Positions 15,143 through 24,516 are shown, counted from the stretch's first letter. The stretch: 24,571 bases of DNA from an uncultured Collinsella sp. (GCA_900754385.1 CAAECP010000158.1:1-24571), one strand, 5' to 3'. Notes: generated from the letters alone by a model not told the origin. Made by a program: numbers and translations.

Positions 15143-16652
15143 GGTAGTCCCTTCGTACACGCGGTCCCTGGTCGTCGGTGCGCAAGCGCGCCGACGGGTC
15201 CGAGTTCAAATCGATTCGATTATATCCGCCGCCCGCGTTGCGAGGGCTGGGGCGCTGAGGACGACCTTGCGGCGCCGTTCGCTGACGCGGGCGGACTGCC
15301 GGCTCGGTCGCAGAGCCATCCAGGACGGTAAAACCGTTACGCGAAGATCGCTCGCCGCGCACGTGGGGCACGCCGGCGGTACTCTCATCCATAACGGCAA
15401 AGCTCTCACGTCGGCGGTCATACTCATCGCGGCGGGCGCTCTCGTACGAAACGCGCAGGATCAACCCGGCAAGCATAAGCGACACGATAATCGACGAACC
15501 GCCGTAGCTAATAAACGGCAACGGTTTGCCCGTCATGGGAAACACGTTGAGGATGCCTAGCGCGTTAATCAAAAACTGCACCGCGAGAATGACCGCGGAG
15601 CCAGACGCCATGAGCGCGCCCCGACGATCGGTCGCCTGCTCGGCAATGCGAAACGCCGAGTAGATCAGCATCGCAAACACCAAGAAGAACAGCACGGTTC
15701 CAACAAAGCCGACTTCCTCGCCAATGATAGCCAGGATGTAGTCATTGTGCGCCTCGGGCAGATACGAGTACTTCATGGTTGAGTTGCCGATGCCACGGCC
15801 GAACAGACCGCCCGAGGCAAAGGCCATGATGGCAAGCGTGGCCTGATAGCCGTCACCATACTCGTCGGCCCAAGGGTTCAAGGCAACCTGAATACGCACC
15901 ATACGGTACGGCTCTGCGACAAGCGCAATCACGATCACGAGAATGCCGAAGATTAGCACGCCGATGATAAATCTGGGGTCGAGACCCGCAAACAACGCCA
16001 TGCACATGAGGGTCAACAGGATGATCAGGACAGTACCGAAATCGGGCTGGATAAAGATCAGAAAGAGCGAAATGCCCAGGTAAATGCCCATCTTGCGAAG
16101 GAATTCGTTGATGTTGCCACCGGGCGAAAAAAAGCGATCAAGCATGATAGCCGAATACGCAATGGCAAATGGCTTTAAAAACTCGGAAGGCTGGAACTGA
16201 ATGCCGGCGATGTTGAGCCAGCGCGTGGCGCCACGGCTGCCGCTGCCCACCAAGAACACCAGAAACAGTAGCCCTATCATGCCTATGAGGAAGATCCTGA
16301 GCACATCCTCCCCAAACCAGCTGTCCGGCAAAACGCGCACGATGGCAATCAACGCCAGAACACCAACCACGGCAAAAGCGGCCTGTCGACCCAGAAAAAA
16401 CGTCGCCGAGCCATTCTCGTGCAGCGCCTCGACCGAAGACGCCGAGTACACCATCAGCAGGCCAAAGCATACCAAGGTAAACAAGCAGGCCATGAATATC
16501 AAACGGGGGCGCATGATACGGGCGGGAACGCCGGCAATATAGCGTTCGCTAAACGACTGCCCGCCGCGGCTGGAACGCGGTGTGGTGCGACGTGAGGAAG
16601 CACGGTCCGAGTCGGGCCTCCTCATACCTTGTCGGGGGCTCTCCTCTCTCAC
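15132..16652 (-). CDS. ftsW: FtsW, septal peptidoglycan polymerase (SEDS)
   Basis: FtsW is the multi-pass glycosyltransferase that polymerises lipid II at the septum together with the FtsI transpeptidase. The 506-residue protein has about ten membrane helices between residues 48 and 400. SEDS landmarks are QPSEFLKP (154-161), QPDFGT (202-207), the extracellular NPWAD with putative catalytic D263, GEEVGFVG (311-318) and PFISYGGSS (379-387). It carries an Arg/Ser-rich N-terminus of about 45 residues and a C-terminal cytoplasmic tail of about 100 residues containing two similar motifs, FAVMDES (418-424) and FTVLDGS (441-447). The start is taken as GTG at 16652, with AGGGG five bases upstream; an ATG at 16625 is an alternative. 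It lies eight bases after murD. Confidence 0.95.
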   Translation of the reverse strand: MREESPRQGMRRPDSDRASSRRTTPRSSRGGQSFSERYIAGVPARIMRPRLIFMACLFTLVCFGLLMVYSASSVEALHENGSATFFLGRQAAFAVVGVLALIAIVRVLPDSWFGEDVLRIFLIGMIGLLFLVFLVGSGSRGATRWLNIAGIQFQPSEFLKPFAIAYSAIMLDRFFSPGGNINEFLRKMGIYLGISLFLIFIQPDFGTVLIILLTLMCMALFAGLDPRFIIGVLIFGILVIVIALVAEPYRMVRIQVALNPWADEYGDGYQATLAIMAFASGGLFGRGIGNSTMKYSYLPEAHNDYILAIIGEEVGFVGTVLFFLVFAMLIYSAFRIAEQATDRRGALMASGSAVILAVQFLINALGILNVFPMTGKPLPFISYGGSSIIVSLMLAGLILRVSYESARRDEYDRRRESFAVMDESTAGVPHVRGERSSRNGFTVLDGSATEPAVRPRQRTAPQGRPQRPSPRNAGGGYNRIDLNSDPSARLRTDDQGPRVRRDYHDR

Positions 16653-16660
16653 CGCAACCC

Positions 16661-18067
16661 CTATTCCATTTGTGATTTCGCTGTAGCGGCAAGCTGAGCC
16701 ACGTAGTCCTTAAACACGCGGCCGCGCTCCTCATAGCCCGAGAACTCATCGAACGAAGAGCAGGCAGGAGAAAGTAAGATCACATCGCCACGGCTCGAAA
16801 GCGAACGGGCAACGTCCACGGCGTCGCGCAGGTCATCCGCCTGGGCGATATCCACATCGCCATCGACATCAGCCTCGTCCATAGCGGCGGTGAAGCGCTC
16901 GCGCGCATCGCCAAAGCAGACGACCGAGCGCACGTTGTCCATAACGACGCGCGCGAAATCCGTGAGCGGCGTGCCCTTATCGTGGCCGCCGAGCAGCAAG
17001 ATCACGTCGTCATCGGGAAATGCCGTCAGTGCCTTCTCGACCGCATCGGTGTTGGTCGCCTTGGAATCGTTGACGTAGCGCACGCCGTCAATCTCGCCAC
17101 ACGGCTCCACGCGATGCTCGAGCGGCTGGAACGAGGCAAGACCGCGGCAGACACCATCGACATCGGCACCGACCGCCAAGGCAGCCGTGGCAGCGCACAG
17201 GGCATTGATAACATTGTGATGGCCCGAGATCTTGAGCGCGGATGTAGCGATGAGCGGGGTCTCGACACCCTTCAGACGCACGATCATCTTGCCATCGCGC
17301 ACAAAGGCGGCATCCTCGCCCTCAGGCTCGTCAAAGGCAACCTTGCAGATGCGACGACCCGGCGTGTAGATGTACTCATCGAACTCGTGAATGCCGGCGT
17401 CTTCGACGTCGACAACCACCAGATCGTCATCGGCCATATTGTCAAACAGTTTGATCTTGGCAAGCGCATAGTTCTTATGGCTCTTATGCCAGCCCAAGTG
17501 GTCGGGAGTGATGTTGAGCAGCACCGCCACGCGAGGGTGGAGCTCGGTGGTCGTAGCAATCTGATAGCTCGAGAGCTCAGCCACAAACCACTCGTTGTGG
17601 GCTCGGCCGTCAATCTCGTTGACCGGCGGCTCGCCGATGTTGCCGACAGCAACGCTGGCCTCGCCGGCAGCCTTAAGCAGATAATCAGTCAGCGACGTGG
17701 TGGTCGTCTTGCCGTTGGTGCCCGTGATGGCAATCCAGTTATCGGGCGACAGGCGATAGGCAAACTCGGGCTCACCCATAATCTGGGCGGCATGCTCGCG
17801 CCCGGCCTTAAAGAAGCCCGAGAACTCCGAGATGCCCGGGCACGTCACGCATACGTCATAGGCGCCCTCGACCTGTTCGGTCCCATAGACAAACGACGCA
17901 CCAGCAGCCTCGAGCGCACGCGTGGCGTCATTGGGCTCAGAGGTGCCACCGCCATAAACGGTAACGGCGCTTACGCGCTCGGGATGTGCCAGCGCCCAGC
18001 GGGCAACATCGAGACCGGATTTGCCCTGACCCAAAACGAGCAGGCTAAAGACATCAGCAAGAGGCAT
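16661..18067 (-). CDS. murD: UDP-MurNAc-L-Ala:D-Glu ligase MurD
   Basis: MurD adds D-glutamate to UDP-MurNAc-L-Ala. The 468-residue protein shows an N-terminal Rossmann-like loop (VLGQGKSGLD, 11-20), ATP-binding GTNGKTTT (116-123), the ELSSYQ segment of the MurD active site, NITPDHLGWH (central domain), and the C-terminal HRVE, VNDSKATN and LLLGGHDKG segments typical of MurD. The ATG at 18067 is nine bases from the mraY stop. The gene sits in the standard order mraY-murD-ftsW. Confidence 0.97.
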   Translation of the reverse strand: MPLADVFSLLVLGQGKSGLDVARWALAHPERVSAVTVYGGGTSEPNDATRALEAAGASFVYGTEQVEGAYDVCVTCPGISEFSGFFKAGREHAAQIMGEPEFAYRLSPDNWIAITGTNGKTTTTSLTDYLLKAAGEASVAVGNIGEPPVNEIDGRAHNEWFVAELSSYQIATTTELHPRVAVLLNITPDHLGWHKSHKNYALAKIKLFDNMADDDLVVVDVEDAGIHEFDEYIYTPGRRICKVAFDEPEGEDAAFVRDGKMIVRLKGVETPLIATSALKISGHHNVINALCAATAALAVGADVDGVCRGLASFQPLEHRVEPCGEIDGVRYVNDSKATNTDAVEKALTAFPDDDVILLLGGHDKGTPLTDFARVVMDNVRSVVCFGDARERFTAAMDEADVDGDVDIAQADDLRDAVDVARSLSSRGDVILLSPACSSFDEFSGYEERGRVFKDYVAQLAATAKSQME

Positions 18068-18076
18068 GAAAGACCA

Positions 18077-19096
18077 CTATCCCAACTGGAAGAACAGAGC
18101 AAGGCCAACGGCACCGAAGGCCGCAGCGATAATCCAAAAACGGATGACGACCTTGGTCTCGGCCCAGCCCTTCTTTTCGAAATGATGATGGATGGGCGCC
18201 ATAAGGAAGACGCGCTTGTGCGTAAAGTGGAAGTAGACAACCTGAATCATGACCGACAGGGTCTCAACGATAAACAGGCCGCCGATGATGAGGGAGACGA
18301 CCTCGGTGTTGGTCATGATGGACGTGCAGGCAAACGCGGCGCCCAGGGCAAGCGAGCCGGTATCGCCCATAAAGATGCTCGCCGGATAGCAGTTGAACCA
18401 CAGAAAGCCCAAGCAGGCACCGGCACACGCGGTGCAGAAGATGGACAGGTTCACGTCTCCGTGCAAAAACGCCATGGCAGCCATGGCGAGCATGGCAATC
18501 ATGGAGGTGCCGCCAGCAAGACCGTCAAGGCCATCGGTCAGGTTCACGGCATTAGAAAGACCGGCGATCATCAGCCAGCAAAAGACAATGTAAAGCCACG
18601 GGAACGAAAGGCCACAGATGGTGGTCGAAAGAACACCGAGGTCAATCGTCAGGCCGCCGGGAAAACGAATCTCGGGGGCGACGCCGCACCAGTTGACGGC
18701 AAGTACCGTAAAGGTGACACAGATAATGGTTAGGCCGATCATCTTGGCATGGGGCGTCAGACCGAGCGAGCGCCCATGCGTAACGGAGGTCAGGTCGTCG
18801 ATCAGGCCCAGCACGCCGGTCGCCAGCGTGGCGAGCAGCACGAGCACGAGCTCGGTGGTGAGCTTGCCCATCAGCAGGCAGGTCAGCGAGATCGCGACGA
18901 GGATGACAACGCCACCCATGGTGGGCGTTCCCTGCTTAACCAAATGACGCTTGGGGCCGTCGGCACGAACCTGCTGGCCGATACCCTCGACTTTGAGCAG
19001 CTTGATCCACCACGGCATGAGCAGCAGCGCAATGGCAGCGGCGATGCCAAGCCCCAAAAAAGCCTGATACGTTGGATACGAGGGATTGCCGAACAT
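18077..19096 (-). CDS. mraY: Phospho-MurNAc-pentapeptide translocase MraY
   Basis: MraY links phospho-MurNAc-pentapeptide to undecaprenyl phosphate, forming lipid I in the membrane. The 339-residue protein has about ten membrane helices and the conserved catalytic residues: the DD pair at D100-D101, NLTDGLDG (185-192), FMGDTGS with D245, and HHHFE (303-307). Length is typical. The ATG at 19096 lies three bases after the murF stop. Confidence 0.97.
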   Translation of the reverse strand: MFGNPSYPTYQAFLGLGIAAAIALLLMPWWIKLLKVEGIGQQVRADGPKRHLVKQGTPTMGGVVILVAISLTCLLMGKLTTELVLVLLATLATGVLGLIDDLTSVTHGRSLGLTPHAKMIGLTIICVTFTVLAVNWCGVAPEIRFPGGLTIDLGVLSTTICGLSFPWLYIVFCWLMIAGLSNAVNLTDGLDGLAGGTSMIAMLAMAAMAFLHGDVNLSIFCTACAGACLGFLWFNCYPASIFMGDTGSLALGAAFACTSIMTNTEVVSLIIGGLFIVETLSVMIQVVYFHFTHKRVFLMAPIHHHFEKKGWAETKVVIRFWIIAAAFGAVGLALFFQLG

Positions 19097-19099
19097 GGG

Positions 19100-20524
19100 C
19101 TAGCACACACCTTCCACAAAGCGGTCGAGCTCAACAAAGCGGGAACCCTTGACCAGTACAACATCATGTTTTTCAAGCGCGCCGCCCATGCGGTCGAGCA
19201 CCTGCTGATAATCGGAGAACACCTGGATGCGGTCCTCGTCCATGCCCATCATGCGCGCGGCATCGGCCATAAGCTGGGCCAGCTCACCACCCACGCACGC
19301 CAGCATGTCGAGCTTCTTGGCGGCGGCATAGGCGCCCACGAGCTCATGCATGCGAGGAGCCTCATCGCCCATCTCGCCCATCTCGCCCAGGATCGCCATA
19401 CGAGACCCCGTGCACGAAAGCGAGCACAGTAGATCGAGACCAGCAGCCATGGATTCGGCGCTGGCGTTATAGGAATCGTCGATGACGCGGGCACCGCTCT
19501 TGGCGCGCTTGATCTCCTGGCGGTGCCCGGTGATCGTGAGGCCCCTAAAGGCAGCATCGATCTGCTCGGGCGTCACGCCCAGGCGATAGGCAACCGCGGC
19601 GGCCTTAACGGCATTTGGAACGGACTGCACGCCGGGGATGGCAAGCATGGTATCGATCGTCTCACCCTGGCCAAAATCGAGCGTAAAGACCGGACGGCCC
19701 TCGTCATCAACACGAATGTCGCGGGCACGGACCTCATCGTCGTCCGAGACGCCGGCCAGCATCACGTCGATACCAGCAGGCTGGGCGAACGTATCGCGAA
19801 TGAACGGCGTAAAGTCGTCCTCGCCGCCCAAAACCAGCAGCGGCAAGAAGTCGCCGGCGGCGCACATGCCCTGGACAATCTCGGCCTTAGCGCGGGCGAT
19901 GTTCTCGCGGCTGCCCAAAATGCCGATGTGAGAGGTACCAATCTTGCTCACGATGGCAAGGTTGGGATTGGCGGACTGGGACAGGCGCTCAATCTCGTGG
20001 AAATGGTTCATGCCCATCTCGAGCACCAGGACCTCGGTATCGGCCGGAGCGGAAAGCACCGTGAGCGGCATGCCGATCAGGTTATTGAAATTGCCCTTGG
20101 TGGCCCAGACACGATAGCGCTTGGCGAGCACAGCGGCGAGCACGTCCTTGGTCGTCGTCTTGCCGATGGAACCGGTAATGCCAACGACCAGGCAGCCAAG
20201 CTCCAGGCGATACGCGTGCGCCAAACGCAGCAGAAACTCCTCGGGATCATCGGTCAGCAGGATGGCGCATCCTTTGTCCTGCGCCAGCGAGACCAACTCG
20301 GCCTCGGGCTCACGCGTCATCACGACGGCGCCGGCACCCGACTGGACGGCACGGGAAGCAAAATCATTGCCGTCGACGTTTTCACCGGGAAAGGCGACGA
20401 AAATCGTCCCTTCCTCGACCTGGCGCGAGTCGATAACGCACCCGCGGCATACCCGATCGGCTTCTCCCGTCACGGTTCGGGCCCCTGTTGCGGCCGCGAG
20501 GTTGTTGACGGCGATCTCTATCAT
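19100..20524 (-). CDS. murF: UDP-MurNAc-tripeptide:D-Ala-D-Ala ligase MurF
   Basis: MurF adds the D-Ala-D-Ala dipeptide to complete the UDP-MurNAc pentapeptide. The 474-residue protein has the N-terminal MurE/F-type uridine-binding domain (DSRQVEEGTIFVAFPG, 32-47), ATP-binding TGSIGKTTT (117-125), EMGMNHFHEI in the central domain, and DDSYNASAESM near the C-terminal domain, which is typical of MurF rather than MurE. The ATG at 20524 has GGGGAG five bases upstream. In most bacteria murE would precede it; here there is only a 127-base gap after ftsI. Confidence 0.95.
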   Translation of the reverse strand: MIEIAVNNLAAATGARTVTGEADRVCRGCVIDSRQVEEGTIFVAFPGENVDGNDFASRAVQSGAGAVVMTREPEAELVSLAQDKGCAILLTDDPEEFLLRLAHAYRLELGCLVVGITGSIGKTTTKDVLAAVLAKRYRVWATKGNFNNLIGMPLTVLSAPADTEVLVLEMGMNHFHEIERLSQSANPNLAIVSKIGTSHIGILGSRENIARAKAEIVQGMCAAGDFLPLLVLGGEDDFTPFIRDTFAQPAGIDVMLAGVSDDDEVRARDIRVDDEGRPVFTLDFGQGETIDTMLAIPGVQSVPNAVKAAAVAYRLGVTPEQIDAAFRGLTITGHRQEIKRAKSGARVIDDSYNASAESMAAGLDLLCSLSCTGSRMAILGEMGEMGDEAPRMHELVGAYAAAKKLDMLACVGGELAQLMADAARMMGMDEDRIQVFSDYQQVLDRMGGALEKHDVVLVKGSRFVELDRFVEGVC

Positions 20525-20561
20525 TGCAGCTCCCCTGTAAACCTAATAATGCTATCGGCGT

Positions 20562-20567
20562 ATTGTA
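20562..20567 (-). promoter_or_regulatory. Candidate -10 element upstream of murF
   Basis: The ftsI-murF gap (20525-20651) carries TACAAT on the minus strand, 37 bases before the murF ATG. No good -35 sits at 16-18 bases upstream. This could be an internal promoter at the place where murE is normally found, but the evidence is one hexamer. Confidence 0.25.
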
Positions 20568-20651
20568 TCCCAGCGCCGCGCATGCGTGGTGCAGGGCATG
20601 TGAACACCCCTCATATGGGACAACAAACCACGCCCCAAAGATTGTAACCCC

Positions 20652-22517
20652 CTACCTCGTGCGCGGGATACCCAGCACGTCGAGCGCGTTGGCCATAATG
20701 GACTGGAACGGCACCGCAGCGGCATCTGAGCCGCTCGGCGTTCCGTCGAGCGTGATATAGCACAGCACCTTGGGCGATTGTGCCGGTGCAAAGCCCATAA
20801 AGGACGACATGTAGTTCTCCTTGAGGTAGCCGCCGTTCTCGTCGGCACGTTCGGCCGTACCGGTCTTACCCGCCACGTCATAGCCGTCAACCGCGCCGCC
20901 AACGCCCGTTCCCTCGGACACGACCGTCTGCATGCACGATGTCACCTGGGATGCAGCATCCTCAGAAATCGCGCGCTCGCCTTCGCCCCAGTCCTTCTCG
21001 TCGCCTTTGCTGGACTTATAGAAGTGCGGTGTCATCATCACGCCGCCGTTGGCGATGCCGCCCACGGCACGTGCGATCTCAATCGGCGAGACGGACAGTG
21101 CCTGTCCAAAGCTCATCGAGCCCAGCGTGGCGCCGTCATACTGGTCACGCTCCTTGACGATACCCAGGCTCTCGCCCGGAAAATCTACACCAGAGCTGTG
21201 ACCGATGCCCCACTTGTCCACATAGGCGGCAAAGTCGTCGGCACCGATCTTGCGCCCCACCAGGACAAAGCCCACGTTGGACGAACGGCGCATCATCTCG
21301 CGCACATCCATGGTCATGGCGTAGTCGCGCTTGTCGGCATCGGTGACGGTATCGTCGCCCACCTTGATGCTCGCCGGCACCTCAAACGACGTACTCGATC
21401 GCACGACACCCAAGTCGAAGCCGGCGCCCGCCACGAGCGTCTTAAAGACCGAGCCGGGCTCGTAGGCGTCGGTGACCAGGCGCAAGTTCATATCCTCGGT
21501 TTTGGCGTTTTCCAGATCGGTCTGGTCGTAAGTCGGATACGAGCAGGCTGCCAAGATCTCGCCTGTCGTAGGATCGGTGACCAGCGCCGAGCCGTTCTTG
21601 GCCTTTGTCTTCTCGACAGCCTCTGCCAGGGCATCCTCGGCCGCACGCTGGATATTGACGTCGAGCGTCGTCACGATATCAACGCCGTCGACCGCGGCCA
21701 CCTTTTTATAGGCACCGCCCGCGATATAGCTGCCGTCCCTCGCGCGCTCGCGTACGAGAGAACCGTTCGTGCCAGTCAGAAGCTTGTTGTATTGCTTTTC
21801 GAGACCCGTCAAGCCGTCGTTGTCCACATTCACTACACCCAGCACCTGCGATGCCAGGTTGCCGTATGGATATACGCGCTTCATGGCCTGCTCAAAAAGC
21901 ACGCCGGGCAGGTTCTTCTTCTCCAGCGCCGCAACATCGTCTTCGTCCACCTGGCGCTTGATATACACCCAGGTTCCATCGGACTCAACGAGCTTGCGGC
22001 AGGTCTTTTTATCGATTCCAGTTGCCTTGACCAGCGCTGACACCGTCTTGTCAACATCCTCGACAAGCTGCGGGTTCACGGCGATGTTGCGACATTCGAC
22101 CGACGATGCCAACACGTTGCCGTTGCGGTCGTAGATGGTGCCGCGTTTGGCATAGAGGGTCTGCGCAAGCAGGCGGCGCGCATCGGCACGCTCCCGCAGT
22201 TTATCGGCTTCGGCAATTTGATAGTCGGCAAGGCGAAAGACGCCCAAGCCCAAGCCAAGCCCGATGAAGCCCATGACGGCTTTGCGGCGAGGCAGAGGCG
22301 CGCCTGTGAGCCATTCGGTCGACGAACTCTTGCGCGACCTGGTGTTATGCACTTGAGGGCCGCCCGAGCCGCGAAGTCGCGACGCCGGGTCGTTGCCACG
22401 GGACTGCCCGGCGTTGTAAGATTGCCGACCCGTTCCTTGATAACCAGAACGTCCCCGCGACGAGGGACGTCCAGAACCGCGGCCCCCATCGGAACCGCGG
22501 CGATAGTCATTTGTCAT
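20652..22517 (-). CDS. ftsI: FtsI/PBP2B-type septal transpeptidase
   Basis: This class B penicillin-binding protein crosslinks septal peptidoglycan made by FtsW. The 621-residue protein has a Gly/Arg/Ser-rich cytoplasmic N-terminus (1-67 with 13 basic and three acidic residues) and one membrane helix at about 79-97. The pedestal domain begins with RGTIYDRNG (125-133). The transpeptidase domain has S356-V-F-K359 (active serine S356), S412-S-N414 and K551-T-G553. All three catalytic motifs are intact. There is no clear C-terminal PASTA domain. It starts 17 bases after the ftsL-like stop codon. The low-complexity tail is long compared with E. coli FtsI. Confidence 0.95.
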   Translation of the reverse strand: MTNDYRRGSDGGRGSGRPSSRGRSGYQGTGRQSYNAGQSRGNDPASRLRGSGGPQVHNTRSRKSSSTEWLTGAPLPRRKAVMGFIGLGLGLGVFRLADYQIAEADKLRERADARRLLAQTLYAKRGTIYDRNGNVLASSVECRNIAVNPQLVEDVDKTVSALVKATGIDKKTCRKLVESDGTWVYIKRQVDEDDVAALEKKNLPGVLFEQAMKRVYPYGNLASQVLGVVNVDNDGLTGLEKQYNKLLTGTNGSLVRERARDGSYIAGGAYKKVAAVDGVDIVTTLDVNIQRAAEDALAEAVEKTKAKNGSALVTDPTTGEILAACSYPTYDQTDLENAKTEDMNLRLVTDAYEPGSVFKTLVAGAGFDLGVVRSSTSFEVPASIKVGDDTVTDADKRDYAMTMDVREMMRRSSNVGFVLVGRKIGADDFAAYVDKWGIGHSSGVDFPGESLGIVKERDQYDGATLGSMSFGQALSVSPIEIARAVGGIANGGVMMTPHFYKSSKGDEKDWGEGERAISEDAASQVTSCMQTVVSEGTGVGGAVDGYDVAGKTGTAERADENGGYLKENYMSSFMGFAPAQSPKVLCYITLDGTPSGSDAAAVPFQSIMANALDVLGIPRTR

Positions 22518-22534
22518 ACTCAGCTACCGTCTTG

Positions 22535-23005
22535 CTACTGAGCGGTCGCGGTCGCGTTGGCGCCCGCGGCTGCATCCTGCGAAAAGTCAAGTGTAACGCT
22601 CTCGCTGGGCTCCACCATGCCATAAGCGCCCGCAAGGTCGCGAATGCGCGTGTCGGCGCCATAGACCGAATGCATGACCTCCAGGTCGGAGCTCTCATCG
22701 GTCGCCTTTTCGAGCGTGCTGGTAAGCTCGGCGTTGCTGTTGAGCACCTGGGCCGTAACGCCGGCGAGCGCCACGCGGGCGACGCCGATCGTCATGAAGA
22801 TAGCCGCAATGATGCAAAACGTTTTAAGAACGCTCATGAAAACCGGGCTTACCGCCTGGTTTGCCTGACGGCCCGCGCCCGTGTAGACATCAAAGCGCGG
22901 CGCGCGCTGCTCACGGGGAGCAACGGGGGCCTGCGGCGTCTCACGATAGGCGGGCATGGCGTTCATATCATAGGCGAGTGCTGCGCTTGAAGTGTTGTAG
23001 CCCAT
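22535..23005 (-). CDS. ftsL: FtsL-like divisome membrane protein
   Basis: This 156-residue protein lies between rsmH and ftsI, the standard place for ftsL. It has a cytoplasmic N-terminus of about 53 residues, one membrane helix (about 54-80), a short extracellular coiled coil (about 82-112), and the segment IRDLAGAYGMVEPS (121-134), which resembles the conserved end of FtsL. An Ala-rich tail follows. FtsL pairs with FtsQ and activates FtsWI. The family is poorly conserved, so the name relies on topology, the end motif and position. GGAGG lies nine bases before the ATG at 23005. Confidence 0.8.
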   Translation of the reverse strand: MGYNTSSAALAYDMNAMPAYRETPQAPVAPREQRAPRFDVYTGAGRQANQAVSPVFMSVLKTFCIIAAIFMTIGVARVALAGVTAQVLNSNAELTSTLEKATDESSDLEVMHSVYGADTRIRDLAGAYGMVEPSESVTLDFSQDAAAGANATATAQ

Positions 23006-23095
23006 GATATGCCGCCTCCCATCCCGAGTACGTTGGTAGTGTGTTTAAGCTTCGTTTATGGTGCGAGCGGGAGGTCCAATATCGCGCGGTCGCGC

Positions 23096-24061
23096 CTACA
23101 GACGCTGCGCCACGCGGATTTTGGCTGATCTCGCCCGAGGGTTGCGCTCAACCTCATCAGGCTGGGCAACCAAGGGTTTGCGGGTGATGACCTTGAGTAT
23201 CGGCACGTTGCCGCACACGCACACCGGAATCTCCGGCGGACACGTGCACCCCTGGCTCATCTCCTTAAAGTGGTTCTTTACGATACGGTCCTCGAGCGAG
23301 TGATACGAGATGACGCAGATACGTCCGCCCGGGTTGAGCCACCTGGTGGCGGCATCAAGCCCTCGTTCGAGCACATCGAGCTCGTGATTGACCTCGATGC
23401 GAATGGCCTGGAAACTTTTCTTGGCCGGGTGTCCGCCATGCCGACGAGCGGCAGCCGGGATACCCGCCTTGATGATCTCGACAAATTGGCCGGTGGTTTC
23501 GATCGGTTCTTGCTCGCGGCGGCGCACGATCTCGCGCGCAATCTGCGAGGCGAACTTCTCTTCTCCGTAGACGCGTAGAATCCGGGCGAGGTCGTGTTCG
23601 TTATAGATGTTGATGACCTCAGCTGCGTTTAAGGTGTTATTACCCGGATCCATCCGCATGTCCAATGGGGCGTCCTCGTTATACGAAAAGCCCCTGCCAG
23701 GGATATCGAGTTGCGGTGACGAAACGCCCAAATCGAACAGGAAGCCATCGACCCCGGGCACCTCGGCCGAGCAAAGCAGCTCGTCCAAGTCGCCGAAGTT
23801 GCCCTTCAGCAGCTGGTGCGGAACGCCGGGAACCTCGCGGTCCAGACGGGCACCAGCGGCCTCGAGGGCCATGTCGTCCTGATCGACGCCGAGCAAAAGG
23901 CCCGTCTCCCCCACCTGCGCGGCCATCTTTACCGAATGGCCGGCACCGCCAAGGGTGCAATCGCAGACAACGGAGCCGCTCTTTAGCCGCAGCGACTCAA
24001 GCACTTCGCCGAGCATGACAGGTTCATGCCGATATTCTTGTGTCAAGATCCCACGCTCCAT
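23096..24061 (-). CDS. rsmH: 16S rRNA (cytosine(1402)-N(4))-methyltransferase RsmH
   Basis: RsmH (MraW) methylates N4 of C1402 in 16S rRNA using S-adenosylmethionine, tuning decoding at the P site. The 321-residue protein has the entry EYRHEPVML (9-17), SAM-binding DCTLGGAGHS (34-43), FDLGVSSPQLD (109-119), the GGHPAKKSFQAIRI segment and ISYHSLEDR. A cysteine-rich piece (CTCPPEIPVCVCG) near the C-terminus is also common in the family. The ATG at 24061 lies 20 bases after mraZ with a weak ribosome site. A TTG at 24046, nine bases after GGAG and giving M-T-Q-E-Y-R-H, is an equally plausible start. Confidence 0.95.
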   Translation of the reverse strand: MERGILTQEYRHEPVMLGEVLESLRLKSGSVVCDCTLGGAGHSVKMAAQVGETGLLLGVDQDDMALEAAGARLDREVPGVPHQLLKGNFGDLDELLCSAEVPGVDGFLFDLGVSSPQLDIPGRGFSYNEDAPLDMRMDPGNNTLNAAEVINIYNEHDLARILRVYGEEKFASQIAREIVRRREQEPIETTGQFVEIIKAGIPAAARRHGGHPAKKSFQAIRIEVNHELDVLERGLDAATRWLNPGGRICVISYHSLEDRIVKNHFKEMSQGCTCPPEIPVCVCGNVPILKVITRKPLVAQPDEVERNPRARSAKIRVAQRL

Positions 24062-24081
24062 CCGTTACCCGTGCCTTGCCC

Positions 24082-24516
24082 TTACGAGAAGAAGAGGTCC
24101 AGCAGGGCCTCATCGTCATCGTCCTCATCGGCCGCGGCGCGATCCCAAACCTCAAGGTGGTCGTAGTTGCCCACAACCGTGACCTCGCGGTCGAGGTTCG
24201 CCTGCTTGCGGAGAGACTCGGAAAGACCGATACGACCGGCGCTGTCCACGTCCATCGACGTGGTGCGCTTGTTGATCGCCCTCATGAGCTTCTGGTCGTT
24301 GATGTCACGCGGGTTAAAACCCTCGTGGCCCTCACGACCCGCGAAGAGTCCTTCGACCCACTTATCGAAGGCCTCGGCAGAGAACACGTACAGAGCATCG
24401 ACATCCAGGGCTTTGAACACGCGAACGTGCTCTCCAAGCTCCTCGCGAAGGGGTGCAGGCAGGGATAGACGACCTTTTGCATCGAGATTGCGCTCGTATG
24501 CACCCGTCATTCCCAT
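24082..24516 (-). CDS. mraZ: MraZ, transcriptional regulator of the dcw cluster
   Basis: MraZ is a ring-forming DNA-binding protein with two SpoVT/AbrB-like halves that represses its own dcw promoter in E. coli. The 144-residue protein shows both halves: YERNLDAKGRLSLPAPLREE (7-26) and the matching SMDVDSAGRIGLSESLRKQ segment (86-104). It ends in an acidic tail (ADEDDDDEALLDLFFS). GGGGAGG lies six bases before the ATG at 24516. It is the first gene of the cluster, as usual; its promoter and MraZ boxes are probably beyond the right edge. Confidence 0.95.
   Translation of the reverse strand: MGMTGAYERNLDAKGRLSLPAPLREELGEHVRVFKALDVDALYVFSAEAFDKWVEGLFAGREGHEGFNPRDINDQKLMRAINKRTTSMDVDSAGRIGLSESLRKQANLDREVTVVGNYDHLEVWDRAAADEDDDDEALLDLFFS

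Noticed and set aside
16982..18733. A 583-codon plus-strand open frame opposite murD and mraY
   Set aside because: It lies wholly antisense to two well-supported genes, has no recognisable domain and no ribosome site, and such frames arise from the codon bias of GC-rich genes.
23006..23095. Possible promoter TTGGAC with ATAAAC in the rsmH-ftsL gap
   Set aside because: The spacer is only about 14 bases, too short for a standard promoter, and the genes are in an obvious operon.
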